Of a stretch of DNA of 64,000 nt, positions 33,850-44,259 are shown in pieces; the stretch's first letter is position 1, and the number at the start of each line of letters is the position of its first letter. The translations under genes and the position numbers were made by a program. Source of the stretch: Gemmatimonas sp. (lineage in GTDB: Bacteria > Gemmatimonadota > Gemmatimonadetes > Gemmatimonadales > Gemmatimonadaceae); the NCBI GenBank assembly GCA_023910675.1, contig JAAVWC010000011.1, positions 1-64,000 on the forward strand, in the 5' to 3' direction. The notes under the pieces were generated by a model. The model was not told the DNA's origin. It worked only from the letters and a program-made list of their open reading frames with translations, and made no database searches.

Positions 33850-34722
33850 TCAGGAGCGCGGATGGATCTGGCCGAGCTGCTCGATCTCCGCAATGAGATC
33901 GGCTTCAGCCGTCTTCTGCTCCGCGCTCTTGGGGGCCGCGGTGGCGGCCGGCAGTTGTGCCGGTGCCGGAGCGGCGGCCGCAGGCGCGGCTTCGGTGGCA
34001 CCAGCGGCCAACTGCCGAGTGGGCGCGGGGCTGCCCGACGCAAGCATGCCCATACGCTGCTTAAGCTGCATCAGCTGCAGATCGGCCGACGCCCCCCCCG
34101 ACGAACGTTCAAGTTGCTTGAACTCGCCGGCCAACCGGTCGCCACTGAACTCTTCGTCGATTTCCTGTGCCGCCTGCAGCTGGCGCTCGTTGGAGGTGAT
34201 TTTTTCCTCCATGCGGGCGAAGGCTTCGAACGCGGAATTCTCCGACAGTCCCGACATCGTCTGCGAGATCCGCGCTTGCGCTTCGGCGCGACGCTGCCGC
34301 GCGAGCAACAGATTCTTCTTGCGCTTCGCTTCTTCGATCTTGTCGTTGAGGTCACGGAGCGACTGCTTGAGCTTCTCCGTTTCCATACGGTGTGCTTCCC
34401 ACGTCGAGGCGAGCTGCTGCCCGTGCTCGAGGTGCTCCTGCCCGCGCATGAGCGCCTGCGTCGCGAGATCATCGCGCCCTTCCTGCACGGCGAGAATCGC
34501 ACGCTTTTCCCAATCGTCGGCGAGCTTGAACTCGGCGTCGGCCTGATCCTTGAGGCGCTTTTCGTCGGCGATGGCGGCAGCGACTTGCTGCTTGGCCTTC
34601 GCCAGCTGATTGCGCATGTCGAGGATGATCTGATTGAGCATCTTCTCGGGATTTTCGGCCGAGGAGATGAGGTCGTTCAGATTGGACTTGATGACAGTGG
34701 AGAGACGGTCAAAGATGCCCAT
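33850..34722 (-). CDS. pspA: PspA/IM30 family membrane-maintenance protein
   Basis: 290 residues. N-terminal amphipathic helix MGIFDRLSTVIKSNLNDLIS, then the signature SAENPEKMLNQIILDMRNQL and long coiled-coil helices as in the ESCRT-III superfamily. After the helical core (to about 220), an Ala/Pro-rich linker leads to a final short helix (DLIAEIEQLGQI), an extension longer than in E. coli PspA. Peripheral inner-membrane protein that repairs membrane stress. It begins 3 bp after the YbjN-like gene, so the two are co-expressed. No pspF or pspBC is nearby. Confidence 0.93.
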   Translation of the reverse strand: MGIFDRLSTVIKSNLNDLISSAENPEKMLNQIILDMRNQLAKAKQQVAAAIADEKRLKDQADAEFKLADDWEKRAILAVQEGRDDLATQALMRGQEHLEHGQQLASTWEAHRMETEKLKQSLRDLNDKIEEAKRKKNLLLARQRRAEAQARISQTMSGLSENSAFEAFARMEEKITSNERQLQAAQEIDEEFSGDRLAGEFKQLERSSGGASADLQLMQLKQRMGMLASGSPAPTRQLAAGATEAAPAAAAPAPAQLPAATAAPKSAEQKTAEADLIAEIEQLGQIHPRS

Positions 34723-34725
34723 GGA

Positions 34726-35130
34726 TCAGCGAGCCTCGCGGAAAGCGGCCAGCTCACGCAAATGTCCCGTGAGCGAAAGTGTCATGCTTTCGAACGACGC
34801 GAGGAATTCTTCGAAATCCAGATGCGCAAGTTCGAGTGCTTCGGTGAGAACCACGGCGTCGCCGTCGATGCCATAGGCGCCGTGCAACAAGTCGGTGGCG
34901 TTGAGCTCGAGGAGACGCCGGTTGAGTGCCGCTGCATCCGTCGCTTCCGTGGGCAGCGGCATGACCTTCACGCGCAACAGCACCACGGGCGGATTGTGCG
35001 TGACGACGACGTCGAAGTCGAGCGAGCCGCCGGGGCGGACGATCCAGAGACCGGGTTCGACTTCCCGAAAGGTGGCGCCGTCGGCACTCAGCCGATCGAG
35101 AAACGCCTCGATGTCCTCACGCGTGACCAT
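34726..35130 (-). CDS. YbjN / type III secretion chaperone-fold protein, PspA partner
   Basis: 134 residues from the ATG at 35130, chosen because the sequence upstream in frame is unlike the family. It shows the alpha-beta pattern of small YbjN/CesT-like chaperones: an N-terminal helix (REDIEAFLDRL), strands around FREVEPGLWIVRP and PPVVLLRVKVM, the helix ALNRRLLELNATDLLHGAYG, a strand and a C-terminal helix. Proteins of this fold recur next to pspA homologues and may bind PspA, but the specific function is not known. It heads the run YbjN-like, pspA, DUF1611. Confidence 0.65.
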   Translation of the reverse strand: MVTREDIEAFLDRLSADGATFREVEPGLWIVRPGGSLDFDVVVTHNPPVVLLRVKVMPLPTEATDAAALNRRLLELNATDLLHGAYGIDGDAVVLTEALELAHLDFEEFLASFESMTLSLTGHLRELAAFREAR

Positions 35131-35222
35131 AAATTGGCTTCCTGTAGGTTCGGATGCTGAGCCGTACGGCGGGCGGGGAGGTTTCGTTTCGACACGTACA
35201 CCACTCCCCAGCCAAGTTAGTC

Positions 35223-36149
35223 TCAGGGGCAGCGGCCGGTATACAGGGGGGCGCGCTTTCCTTCGTTCACCAGCAGGATGCGGCCGTCGGCCAGCCAGGA
35301 GACCCCTTCGGCGTAGTCGTCCGGAATGGGCAGCGAACAGCGGGCGAGCAGCCGACCAGGCCGGCCGGTGGCAGGGTCGGCGTCGAACACGTGCACGGCA
35401 CCGTAGCTCAGGAGTACGAGACGGCGTGACCCGTCTGCCTGGAGCGCGCTGAGACTGGCATCGGTGATGAATTCGCGGGCGTCCCCCGCCAGCGGGACAA
35501 CGGGTACCGAATCGACCAGTGGTGCCGTGTAACGTCCCGTCTGCTGCCAGGCGGACGGAAGCACGTGATACACCCGCGACGGGCGCGGCTTGCCATTGGC
35601 GCCCCGCGCAGGACGCTTGGTGACCAGCCACAGACTGCCATCCGGGCCCGCGTACATCGCCTCCACATCGTGCGGCCCATCCTGGTAGGCCAACGTGAGC
35701 GTGGCGAGGACCGACGCCTCACGGCCGCCCTTCGATGGTTCGCGCACCCGGTGCACGGCCAGATTGCCTCTGCTCCCCTGGTTGTCTCCCAGATCCCCGA
35801 TGAACAGACAGGTCCCTTCGGCACAGGGGCCGCTGGCCAGCGCCTCCCAGTCCCGGTTTTTGGCGCTGTTCACCCGGACCTCTCCGACGGACCGTCCGGT
35901 GGAATCGATCGCGAAGAGGCGCTCGTCGTTGCCGCTGTCGTTGAGCACCCAAAACACCCCGGGCTCGCTCTTCGACGCCACGACCCCGGAGGCCTCGCCA
36001 ACGTTCTTGTCCGTGAGCGAGCCGGCCATGCGAACGTCACGCATGACGGTGTCGCCGGCGCGCACCCACCGCCGGGCCTGCGCGGCCCCGTCGGTACACG
36101 CAGACAGCGTGAGGAGCGTCGCGGCGGCGACGGCGCGAGGACGGTTCAC
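35223..36149 (-). CDS. Secreted lipoprotein, predicted beta-propeller
   Basis: 308 residues from the GTG at 36149, 4 bp after the sdaAA stop. The N-terminus VNRPRAVAAATLLTLSACTD is a lipoprotein signal with lipobox LSAC. The body repeats strand motifs typical of SdiA-regulated/phytase-esterase-like propellers: FWVLNDSGNDERLFAIDSTG, KNRDWEALASG, CLFIGDLGDNQ, DVEAMYAGPDGSLWLVTKR and YAEGVSWLADGRILLVNEG. No catalytic assignment is possible. Probably co-transcribed with the serine dehydratase genes although functionally unrelated. Confidence 0.7.
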   Translation of the reverse strand: MNRPRAVAAATLLTLSACTDGAAQARRWVRAGDTVMRDVRMAGSLTDKNVGEASGVVASKSEPGVFWVLNDSGNDERLFAIDSTGRSVGEVRVNSAKNRDWEALASGPCAEGTCLFIGDLGDNQGSRGNLAVHRVREPSKGGREASVLATLTLAYQDGPHDVEAMYAGPDGSLWLVTKRPARGANGKPRPSRVYHVLPSAWQQTGRYTAPLVDSVPVVPLAGDAREFITDASLSALQADGSRRLVLLSYGAVHVFDADPATGRPGRLLARCSLPIPDDYAEGVSWLADGRILLVNEGKRAPLYTGRCP

Positions 36150-36153
36150 CCGC

Positions 36154-37038
36154 TCAGCCGCCGGCGCGTTTGATGTCGTAGAGTCGCTCGCGCGCGAGGC
36201 GGCGGCCGGTCGGGGTCGCTGCCAGCCCACCACCGGCCGTTTCGCGATAGCGCACGTCCATGCTCGCCCCGATCTCGCCCATCGTATCGATGACTTCGTC
36301 AGCAGGGATGGCGAACTCGATGCCGGCCATGGCCATTTCGATCGCGGCCAGCGCAATCGCGGCACCAGTGGCGTTGCGAAACACGCAGGGCAGTTCGACC
36401 AGGCCGCCGAGCGGATCGCAGACGAGCCCCAAGGTGCCCTGCTGCGCGAGCGCGGTCGCGTGCCCCACCTGCCGCGGTGACCCGCCGAGCATTTCGACGG
36501 CGGCCCCGGCAGCCATACCCGCGGCAGCGCCCGTCTCGGCCTGACAGCCACCCTCCGCACCCGACAAGGAGGCGCGCTCGGCTACGACCGCGCCGATGAG
36601 TCCGGCGGTTGCCAACGCATCGATGATTTTTTCGTCGCTGATTCCCTGCGCGGCGGCGAGTCCGGTGAGCACTGCGGGGAGCACACCGGCACCACCCGCG
36701 GTGGGCGCCGCCACGATGACGCCCATGGCGGCGTTGACCTCCTGCACCGCCAACGCGCGTGCCAGCACATCGCGGAATGGTGTTCCCGCCAGTGGGCCCG
36801 CAGGCCCGGTCCGCATCTTCGCGGCATCGCCGCCCACCAATTCGGATGCGCTGCGCAAGTCACCAACCATGCCGCGCTCCACCGCGCCTCGCATCACCGC
36901 CAACGCGCGCCCCAACGCCTCGCGAATTTCACTCACCGGACGTCCCTGATCACGCGCTTCCGCATCAAGCGCGACCGCCGAGATCGTCGTTCCGCGCGCT
37001 TCCGCGTCGCGAATGGCTTCGGCAAGACTGCGATACAT
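36154..37038 (-). CDS. sdaAA: L-serine dehydratase, alpha (iron-sulfur) subunit
   Basis: 294 residues. Deaminates L-serine to pyruvate with the beta subunit. The three [4Fe-4S]-ligand cysteines lie in EGGCQAETGAA, LVCDPLGG and LPCVFRNATGA, and the SDxKIIDAL region is present. Oxygen-sensitive enzyme in the cytoplasm. It is 25 bp downstream of the beta-subunit gene, matching the split two-gene form found in Firmicutes and others rather than the fused proteobacterial form. Confidence 0.95.
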   Translation of the reverse strand: MYRSLAEAIRDAEARGTTISAVALDAEARDQGRPVSEIREALGRALAVMRGAVERGMVGDLRSASELVGGDAAKMRTGPAGPLAGTPFRDVLARALAVQEVNAAMGVIVAAPTAGGAGVLPAVLTGLAAAQGISDEKIIDALATAGLIGAVVAERASLSGAEGGCQAETGAAAGMAAGAAVEMLGGSPRQVGHATALAQQGTLGLVCDPLGGLVELPCVFRNATGAAIALAAIEMAMAGIEFAIPADEVIDTMGEIGASMDVRYRETAGGGLAATPTGRRLARERLYDIKRAGG

Positions 37039-37063
37039 CAGCGCACCTCAATGGCAACGGGCA

Positions 37064-37732
37064 TCAGGCACTCACCTTGTCGAGGCGGAACGCCCAGATC
37101 ACCCACGGGAGGTCTCGGATGGCATCCCGCACGACTTCGCCCGGCTGATCGTCCACTTCGATAACCATGAACGCATCGCCACCGCGTTCCTTTCGCGAGA
37201 GCTTGAGCGTGGCAATGTTCACGTTGGCTTCCGCAAGAATCCCGGCAATGCGCGCGACCGATCCTTTCACATCGTTGGCGACGAGCACGATCGTGTGGAG
37301 GTTTCCCGAGACTTCGACTGGATAGCCGTCGATCTTCGTAACGAGCACACGGCCGGCACCGAGCGACGCGCCAACCATTTGCGACTTCCGGTCGCCGCGT
37401 TCAAGCGAGATGCGCACGGTATTGGGGTGCGCATCGTCCCCCATCGATGTCTTTTCGAAGGTGAAGTCGAGACCTTCGCGCTCCATGATGTCGAGGGCGG
37501 AACGGAGCCGTTCGTCATCGGGACGGAATCCCATGAGTCCGCCCACGATGGCCTTGTCGGTGCCGTGCCCTTCGCCAGTGCGCGCAAAACTGCCGTGCAG
37601 TTCCACCAAGGCTTTTTCTGGCGTACCGCCAACCAGACAACGGGCGAGCAGGCCGAGGCGACAGGCGCCGGCCGTATGGCTGGAACTCGGCCCCACCATG
37701 ACCGGTCCGATGATGTCGAGGAGAGATACCAT
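37064..37732 (-). CDS. sdaAB: L-serine dehydratase, beta subunit with ACT domain
   Basis: 222 residues from the ATG at 37732 (MVSLLDIIGPVMVGPSSSHT), which is the family start. PSSSHTAGACRLG and ELHGSFARTGEGHGTDKA are the conserved catalytic-core segments. The C-terminal 75 residues form an ACT domain (NLHTIVLVANDVKGSVARIA), a likely serine sensor or dimerisation module. First gene of the sdaAB-sdaAA pair. Confidence 0.95.
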   Translation of the reverse strand: MVSLLDIIGPVMVGPSSSHTAGACRLGLLARCLVGGTPEKALVELHGSFARTGEGHGTDKAIVGGLMGFRPDDERLRSALDIMEREGLDFTFEKTSMGDDAHPNTVRISLERGDRKSQMVGASLGAGRVLVTKIDGYPVEVSGNLHTIVLVANDVKGSVARIAGILAEANVNIATLKLSRKERGGDAFMVIEVDDQPGEVVRDAIRDLPWVIWAFRLDKVSA

Positions 37733-37865
37733 GCGTTTCAATGTAGCGCGCGGGAGCCGAGACGCGACCGGCCACACGCCCGAACGGGTCTGTCATGGTG
37801 CCTTTCGACACGATGACAGACCTGTTCTCATCAATCGCGCCGTGGCGATCGATGCTGGCGACAGG

Positions 37866-38522
37866 TTAGGCCGCGTTGTTGCGGCGCCGCTTGCCGAAGA
37901 ACGCCAAGCCCGCAAGACCGCCGGCCATGAGCAGCGAGCTAGTCGGCTCCGGTACGGCGGTCTCTTTCACGGTGATGAACCCGGACACCGCGATGGTATT
38001 GGAGCCACCGGTGTTGGTGAGACTCACGTCGTTCACGTGCAGCGAGAAGCTCCCACCATTGAAGAGGAACGTTTGGGGGGTATTGTCGAAGTCGAAGTTG
38101 ACGGCGCCCCCGTTATTGAGCACTGCACCGCTCAACTGGGCCATATAGTTGGTGTTCGTCGGTGAAGTCGAGTTCGGGGCGGAGAAATAGACATTCAGCA
38201 GGAACCGCTGATTCGTGAAATCGAACGTGAGAGGCGCGTTGGGCAGGGAGATGGAGCCGAGGTTGTTGACGTTCGGGGTTGCGGCCGTTTCCCCAATCGC
38301 GGCGACACTGGCAAAGGACGTCACGCTGAACGTCGAGTTCGTGTACGTGAGCGGGCCGATGACATCGGTACGCGCACCGGGGGTGGTTTCCGGCGTACAG
38401 GCGCTCACGGTGTAAAAGCACCCGTTGGTAAAGCCGGAGAAGGTGACCTGGGCGCTGGCGGGCGCGGCAAGCACGAGTGTGGCTGTGGCCGCCGCTACAA
38501 CCAGGCGGGAAGCGATGTGCAT
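37866..38522 (-). CDS. PEP-CTERM sorting-domain protein
   Basis: 218 residues from the ATG at 38522, which directly starts the signal peptide MHIASRLVVAAATATLVLAA ending PASAQ. The body is Asn/Thr/Ser-rich and beta-strand-like (a choice-of-anchor type domain). The C-terminus has VPEPTSSLLMAGGLAGLAFF followed by GKRRR, the exosortase recognition signal. No enzyme motif. Second PEP-CTERM protein of the window, here between sdaAB and uvrA and not in a polysaccharide locus. Confidence 0.88.
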   Translation of the reverse strand: MHIASRLVVAAATATLVLAAPASAQVTFSGFTNGCFYTVSACTPETTPGARTDVIGPLTYTNSTFSVTSFASVAAIGETAATPNVNNLGSISLPNAPLTFDFTNQRFLLNVYFSAPNSTSPTNTNYMAQLSGAVLNNGGAVNFDFDNTPQTFLFNGGSFSLHVNDVSLTNTGGSNTIAVSGFITVKETAVPEPTSSLLMAGGLAGLAFFGKRRRNNAA

Positions 38523-38596
38523 GGGGTGCTCCAATGAGAAACGGTGATGGGACCCGCGCGTGTGGCGCGTATGGCCCATCAGAGCAATCCATGTGC

Positions 38597-41545
38597 CTAC
38601 CCCATGGATGAGCGCACGCCGACAGAATATCTGAGCATCGGCGCGAGATAGCGCCCCGTATGGCTCTGCGGAACCTTCGCCACCTGTTCCGGTGTGCCTT
38701 GTGCCACGATGGTCCCGCCACGTGTACCACCTTCCGGACCGAGATCGACCACCCAGTCTGCGGTCTTGATCACATCGAGATTGTGCTCGATGACGAGTAC
38801 CGTGTTGCCACGATCGACAAGCTTGTGCAGCACGCCCAGCAATACGCGCACATCTTCGAAGTGGAGTCCCGTGGTCGGCTCATCGAGGATATACATCGTG
38901 CGGCCCGTGTCGCGCTTGGACAATTCCGTCGCGAGCTTGACGCGCTGCGCTTCTCCACCAGACAGCGTCGTCGCACTCTGCCCGAGGTGGATGTAACCGA
39001 GCCCAACGTCACGCAGCGTTTCGAGACGCTGCACGATGCGCGGTTGGTTCTCGAAAATGCCGCACGCGTCTTCGACCGTAAGGTCGAGCACTTCCGCGAT
39101 GCTGAGCCCCCGGAACCGGACTTCGAGCGTTTCGCGGTTGAAACGCTTCCCTTTGCATACATCACAGGGGACGAACACATCGGGGAGAAAGTGCATTTCG
39201 ATCTTCACGAGCCCGTCTCCCTGACAGGCTTCGCACCGGCCGCCCTTCACGTTGAACGAGAAGCGACCGGGGCCATACCCGCGAATCTTGGCTTCGGGAA
39301 GCTCCGCGAACAGCTCACGCACCGACGTGAACACGCCGGTATAGGTCGCGGGATTCGAACGCGGCGTGCGTCCAATCGGGCTCTGATCGATGTCGATGAT
39401 CTTGTCGAGCTGTTCGATACCGCTGACCTTGGTGTGCAACCCTGGCAAAACGCGCGCGCGGAAGAAATGTCGCGACAGCGACTTCTGCAGGATATCCGTT
39501 ACCAGCGTCGACTTGCCCGAACCGGACACACCGGTGACGGCGACAAACAGCCCCAGCGGGAACTCGGCCGTGACATCTTTCAGATTGTGTTCGCGTGCCC
39601 CATGCACCACCAGAGTGCGCGCTGCATCCCGCGGGCGGCGCTGCTTCGGCACTTCCACTTCGCGCGTACCACGCAGGTACGCGCCCGTTATGGAGCCCGG
39701 CGTGTCCATGACGTGCTGCACCGAGCCCGCCGCGATGACCTCACCGCCGTGCTTGCCTGCCCCGGGCCCGAGGTCGATCAGGTAGTCGGCATCACGAATG
39801 GTTTCCTCGTCGTGCTCCACCACGATCACCGTGTTGCCAAGATCGCGTAGTTGCCGAAGGGTATTGAGCAGGCGTCCGTTGTCGCGCTGGTGCAAGCCGA
39901 TGCTTGGCTCGTCGAGGATGTACAGCACACCAACCAGCCGCGAACCGATTTGCGTCGCCAGACGAATACGTTGCGCCTCGCCGCCGGACAAGGATTCGGC
40001 GCTACGATTGAGCGTGAGATAGTCGAGTCCGACGTCGACGAGGAAGCGCAAGCGTTCGCGCACTTCCTTGAGAATCGGACCGGCGATCCCGGGGTCGAGC
40101 CCCGGATGACCGGCGCTGCGCACGGGAACCGTCTCAAAAAAGGCGAGCGCATCGACGACACTCTGTCCCACCACGTCGCCGATGTTCATGCCGTGCACCG
40201 TAACCGCCAGCGACTCCGGCCGGAGTCGACGGCCACCGCACGAGGGGCACGGGGCGGCGACCATGAACGCGTCGAGCTCGAGGCGCACGCCATCGGAGCT
40301 GCTTTCGTCGTAGCGACGCTGCACATGCGCCACGATGCCTTCCCACGAGGTCTCCGGCGCCTTGACGGTCTTCGCCGCCGTTTTGGCGGTCTTCGCCACC
40401 TTCTTGACGGCAGTGCGCGCGCGGGTCGGCGCATCACCCATGCCGTACAGCAATTGGTGGCGCACCTTGGCGGGAATCTTTCCCCACGGCGCGTTAAGGT
40501 CGAAGCCGAGCAACTTGGCGAGTCCCGGGAGAATCACCTTTCGCAAGTAGCCGTCGGGCTCCCCCCAGGGGAGAATGACCCCTTCGAGAATCGAGATGCT
40601 CGGATCTCCGAGCATGAGTTCTTCGCTCACGCTCCGCGTGGTTCCGAGGCCACTGCATGTTTCGCAGGCGCCGAACGGTGAGTTGAAGGAGAAGTGCCGC
40701 GGCTCCAACTCCGGCATGGAAATGCCGCAATTGGGACAGCCATAGCGCTCCGAAAACATGTCGGTGGTGGGCGCGCTGCCGTCGTAGCGCACAACTTCCG
40801 CCAACCCTTCCGCTAGGCGCAGTGCGGTTTCCACGGAATCGGTAATGCGCCCGCGATCCTCAGCCCGCACCACCAACCGGTCGACGACGACGGAGATGGA
40901 GTGATTGAGGCGCCGGTTCAGTTTGGGCGGGTCGGCGAGTTCAATGAGCTCGCCGTCCACCATGGCGCGAACGAACCCCTGTTTGCGCGCGCTCTCGAAC
41001 AGTTCGCGGAATTCGCCTTTGCGTTCCTGCACGAGGGGCGCGCGAATTTCGAGCCGAGTACCATCGGGCCACGCGAGTACCTGCTCGGCGATCTGTGTCG
41101 GGCTCTGACGCTGCACGGCCCGACCGCAATTGGGGCAGTGCGGCGTACCACCGCGGGCGTACAGGAGGCGCAGGTAATCGTAAATCTCGGTCACCGTCCC
41201 CACGGTGGAGCGCGGATTGTGTCCGGCCGACTTCTGCTCGATCGAGATGGCGGGCGACAGCCCCTCGATGGCGTCGACGTCCGGCTTCTCCATCAACCCG
41301 AGGAACTGTCGGGCGTAGGCGGAAAGCGACTCGACGTACCGGCGCTGGCCCTCCGCGTAGATGGTGTCGAACGCGAGCGAGGACTTACCCGAACCAGACA
41401 GGCCCGTGATGACCGTCAGCTGGTCACGCGGGATGGTGACACTGATGTTCCGAAGGTTGTGCTCACGGGCGCCACGCACCACGAGGAAATCGGATGCAGG
41501 CACTCCCACTGCGGGAGCCGCCGTGTTTTTGGTCGGTCGAGGCAT
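38597..41545 (-). CDS. uvrA: Excinuclease ABC subunit A
   Basis: 982 residues, slightly above the family's usual 940. DNA-damage recognition ATPase of nucleotide excision repair. Two ABC modules are visible: Walker [10 protein letters not shown] near the N-terminus and GVSGSGKST in the second half; signatures [14 protein letters not shown] and [14 protein letters not shown]; Walker [10 protein letters not shown] and LDEPTTGLH. Zinc modules CPNCG, CETCSG, CEACQG and CDVCKG are intact. A Lys/Ala-rich segment around [19 protein letters not shown] (about residues 385-400) is an extra low-complexity insert. Confidence 0.98.
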   Translation of the reverse strand: MPRPTKNTAAPAVGVPASDFLVVRGAREHNLRNISVTIPRDQLTVITGLSGSGKSSLAFDTIYAEGQRRYVESLSAYARQFLGLMEKPDVDAIEGLSPAISIEQKSAGHNPRSTVGTVTEIYDYLRLLYARGGTPHCPNCGRAVQRQSPTQIAEQVLAWPDGTRLEIRAPLVQERKGEFRELFESARKQGFVRAMVDGELIELADPPKLNRRLNHSISVVVDRLVVRAEDRGRITDSVETALRLAEGLAEVVRYDGSAPTTDMFSERYGCPNCGISMPELEPRHFSFNSPFGACETCSGLGTTRSVSEELMLGDPSISILEGVILPWGEPDGYLRKVILPGLAKLLGFDLNAPWGKIPAKVRHQLLYGMGDAPTRARTAVKKVAKTAKTAAKTVKAPETSWEGIVAHVQRRYDESSSDGVRLELDAFMVAAPCPSCGGRRLRPESLAVTVHGMNIGDVVGQSVVDALAFFETVPVRSAGHPGLDPGIAGPILKEVRERLRFLVDVGLDYLTLNRSAESLSGGEAQRIRLATQIGSRLVGVLYILDEPSIGLHQRDNGRLLNTLRQLRDLGNTVIVVEHDEETIRDADYLIDLGPGAGKHGGEVIAAGSVQHVMDTPGSITGAYLRGTREVEVPKQRRPRDAARTLVVHGAREHNLKDVTAEFPLGLFVAVTGVSGSGKSTLVTDILQKSLSRHFFRARVLPGLHTKVSGIEQLDKIIDIDQSPIGRTPRSNPATYTGVFTSVRELFAELPEAKIRGYGPGRFSFNVKGGRCEACQGDGLVKIEMHFLPDVFVPCDVCKGKRFNRETLEVRFRGLSIAEVLDLTVEDACGIFENQPRIVQRLETLRDVGLGYIHLGQSATTLSGGEAQRVKLATELSKRDTGRTMYILDEPTTGLHFEDVRVLLGVLHKLVDRGNTVLVIEHNLDVIKTADWVVDLGPEGGTRGGTIVAQGTPEQVAKVPQSHTGRYLAPMLRYSVGVRSSMG

Positions 41546-41729
41546 AGTTTCTCAAGCTGCGGAAAGCCGTTGGGGGACACAACCCCGCAGGGATAGCTCC
41601 CGCGGTGGCCTGGAGGTTCCCGACGCACCCACGCCGCCCGCGGGCCTCGGATTCTTGCCGCGTGACGGTGTGCGCCTGCCAGTAAGCCCGGGAAGTTGCC
41701 AACGGGTGACGTTCAGTCGTCTACCAGGC

Positions 41730-42485
41730 ATGATCGAGATCTCGTCGCTTACCAAGCGCTTCGGTGACTTCACCGCAGTGCGTTCGCTTGACCTGGTCGT
41801 ACCGGCCGGCGAGCTGTTCGGCTTCCTCGGCCCCAATGGCGCCGGCAAGACGACGTCCATGCGGATGATCGCCGGCATTCTGCAGCCGACGGCCGGGCAG
41901 ATCCGCGTTGCCGGCCACGACATGGTCGCGCAACCGCTGCTGGCTAAACGCGCCCTCGGATTCATTCCCGATCGGCCGTTCATCTACGAGAAGCTCACCG
42001 GCATCGAGTTCCTGCGCTTCAGCGCGGGGCTGTACGGCGAAGCAGGCCCCGATGTGGACCACCGTGGTCACGAGCTGCTCGCCCTGTTCGATCTGGAAGC
42101 GTGGCGCGACGAACTCGTCGAGAGCTACAGCCACGGGATGCGGCAGAAGCTCATCATTGCCAGCGCCTTCGTGCATCGTCCTGCGGTCATCGTCGTGGAC
42201 GAACCCATGGTGGGACTCGATCCCAAGTCGTCGAAGATCCTCAAGGATCTCTTTCGCGAATACACGCGACGTGGCCATACGGTCATGATGTCGACGCACA
42301 CGTTGGAGATTGCGGAAGGCATGTGCGACCGCATTGGCATCATGCAACGTGGTGAACTGGTCGCGTGTGGTACGATGGACGAGTTGCGTGCGTCGAGCGG
42401 GACCGATGACGCCCTCGAGGACATCTTCCTGCGTCTGACCGGTGATCGCGTGGCTCGTGAGCTCGTCGAGGTGCTCGATGCCTGA
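41730..42485 (+). CDS. ABC transporter ATP-binding protein
   Basis: 251 residues from the ATG at 41730; longer upstream frames overlap divergent uvrA and are not used. Walker [11 protein letters not shown]-loop region around [17 protein letters not shown], signature SYSHGMRQK, Walker [13 protein letters not shown], switch His in [10 protein letters not shown]. It resembles ABC-2 type exporter ATPases. The stop overlaps the start of the permease by 8 bp, so they form one transporter. Cargo unknown. Confidence 0.95.
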   Translation: MIEISSLTKRFGDFTAVRSLDLVVPAGELFGFLGPNGAGKTTSMRMIAGILQPTAGQIRVAGHDMVAQPLLAKRALGFIPDRPFIYEKLTGIEFLRFSAGLYGEAGPDVDHRGHELLALFDLEAWRDELVESYSHGMRQKLIIASAFVHRPAVIVVDEPMVGLDPKSSKILKDLFREYTRRGHTVMMSTHTLEIAEGMCDRIGIMQRGELVACGTMDELRASSGTDDALEDIFLRLTGDRVARELVEVLDA

Positions 42486-44196
42486 CGCGGTGGCGAACGC
42501 CACCCCCATGGCGGCCGCGCCGGGCGCGTTGGCGCTCTTGCGCCCCAAGTGGCAGATGGCGCGCAACCGGACGCGACATCAGCAGCAGGGCGATCTCCGC
42601 CGCATGGTCGTCGTGAGCACCGTTGCTCTGGGCTTCTGGAGCGTGGCGTTCATGCTCGCGCTCAAGCTGCTGCGCTACTTTCTCAGTGCTGAAGACATCG
42701 GCACATTGCTCGCGTCGAAGTTGCTGGCCATGATCCTGTTGTCGTTCGGATCCATTCTGCTTCTTTCGAATACCATCGCGGCGCTGTCGAACTTCTTTCT
42801 GTCACGCGATCTCGATCAGCTCGCAGCCGCTCCGGTGGGGAGTGGTGCGCTGTATCGTGCGCGGTTGGCCGAGACGGCGATGCACTCGAGCTGGATGGTC
42901 GCGCTGCTGCTCGTTCCACTGGTTGGGGCCTACGGTGTGGCCTATCGTGGCGGCTTCGACTTCGTGTTCTTTGCGCTCGCGGTGTTCGTGCCGTTTCTGT
43001 TCATTCCGGCGGCACTCGGTTCGGGGGTGACGCTGTTGCTGGTGAATGTGTTTCCGGCGCGTCGCACCCGTGATCTGCTCAGCGTGATTGCCGCGATGGC
43101 GGTGGCGGGACTCGTCCTGCTCTTTCGGGCGGCGCGTCCGGAGCAGCTGGCCCGTCCCGAGGGGTTTGCCAACTTCATGCAGTTCGTGGCTGCGCTCGAT
43201 ACGCCGTCATCGCCCTGGCTCCCCAGCGAATGGGTGAGCGAAGCGGTGGTGAAGTATCTGAGCGGGAAGGCGGCGTGGCAGCCGCTGGTGCGCCTCTGGG
43301 CCGTCGCCGGCGTTCTGGTGGGCATCGGGCATGTGCTCTACGCTCGCGGGTGGCGCCGAGCGTACAGCATGGCACAGGAAGGCGCGACCAAGCGCGGGAC
43401 GGCACGGACGCAGCGCCCGTTGCTCGACCGTGTGCTGGCCTTCCTTGGCCCCATGCGACGTGAGTTGGTGTTGAAGGAGCTGCGCGTCTTCAGCCGCGAC
43501 AGCACACAGTGGTCGCAGCTGGTATTGCTCGCGGTACTCCTCGTGGTGTACGTCGCGAACGTGCGTTATCTCCCGCTCAACGGCAACGGCGTCACGGTGC
43601 TGCTGCGCAATCTCATTCCGTTCCTGAATCTTGCGCTCGCGGGATTCGTGCTCGCCTCCATCGCGGCGCGCTTCGTGTTCCCGAGCGTCAGTCTCGAAGG
43701 GCGCGCCTTGTGGCTGTTGCGGAGCAGCCCCCTGCCGGTGCGCGAGCTTCTCTGGGCCAAGTTCTGGGTGGGGGCCATTCCGCTGTTGTTCCTTGCGCTC
43801 GTCCTGGTGGGCGCGACGAACCTCATGCTCAAGGTTCAACCGTTCGTCCATGTCGTCTCGCTCGTCTCCATTGCGGCGCTGGTCTTTCCACTGGCGGGGC
43901 TGGCCTTGGGCTACGGTACGTTCTACCCGCAGTTCGACAGCGAGAACGCGGCACAGATTCCCACCTCGTTCGGCGGCTTGATGTTCATGATCACGGCGGT
44001 GGGGCTCATTGGTGCTGTGGCCTATCTCGCGGGACGACCGGCGGCACGATGGATCGTGGCTGAGCATTTCGGGCGAGCCCGCGATCCGATGGACATGGTG
44101 GTGCCGTTCGCCGTGGCACTTGCGGTGTGTGCTGCCGGCACGGTTATCCCGCTGACGCTTGCCCGGCAGCGACTGGAGCAGCTCGAACGCGCCTAG
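42478..44196 (+). CDS. ABC exporter permease, multi-spanning
   Basis: 572 residues from the ATG at 42478. About a dozen hydrophobic stretches, for example [48 protein letters not shown] and [19 protein letters not shown], with a central cytoplasmic portion of about 100 residues. It resembles the large single-chain putative ABC exporter permeases. Partner of the overlapping ATPase gene. Substrate cannot be predicted. Confidence 0.85.
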   Translation: MPDAVANATPMAAAPGALALLRPKWQMARNRTRHQQQGDLRRMVVVSTVALGFWSVAFMLALKLLRYFLSAEDIGTLLASKLLAMILLSFGSILLLSNTIAALSNFFLSRDLDQLAAAPVGSGALYRARLAETAMHSSWMVALLLVPLVGAYGVAYRGGFDFVFFALAVFVPFLFIPAALGSGVTLLLVNVFPARRTRDLLSVIAAMAVAGLVLLFRAARPEQLARPEGFANFMQFVAALDTPSSPWLPSEWVSEAVVKYLSGKAAWQPLVRLWAVAGVLVGIGHVLYARGWRRAYSMAQEGATKRGTARTQRPLLDRVLAFLGPMRRELVLKELRVFSRDSTQWSQLVLLAVLLVVYVANVRYLPLNGNGVTVLLRNLIPFLNLALAGFVLASIAARFVFPSVSLEGRALWLLRSSPLPVRELLWAKFWVGAIPLLFLALVLVGATNLMLKVQPFVHVVSLVSIAALVFPLAGLALGYGTFYPQFDSENAAQIPTSFGGLMFMITAVGLIGAVAYLAGRPAARWIVAEHFGRARDPMDMVVPFAVALAVCAAGTVIPLTLARQRLEQLERA

Positions 44197-44259
44197 TCGT
44201 CGTCGGCGCGGCACGGGCGGGCTGTATGCCGCGCGGGTCATGCGCTACGTTTCGCGCGC

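Noticed and set aside
35223-36560. A longer lipoprotein frame reaching into sdaAA
   Set aside because: It would overlap the end of sdaAA by 400 bp. The GTG at 36149 gives a proper lipoprotein signal peptide 4 bp after the sdaAA stop.
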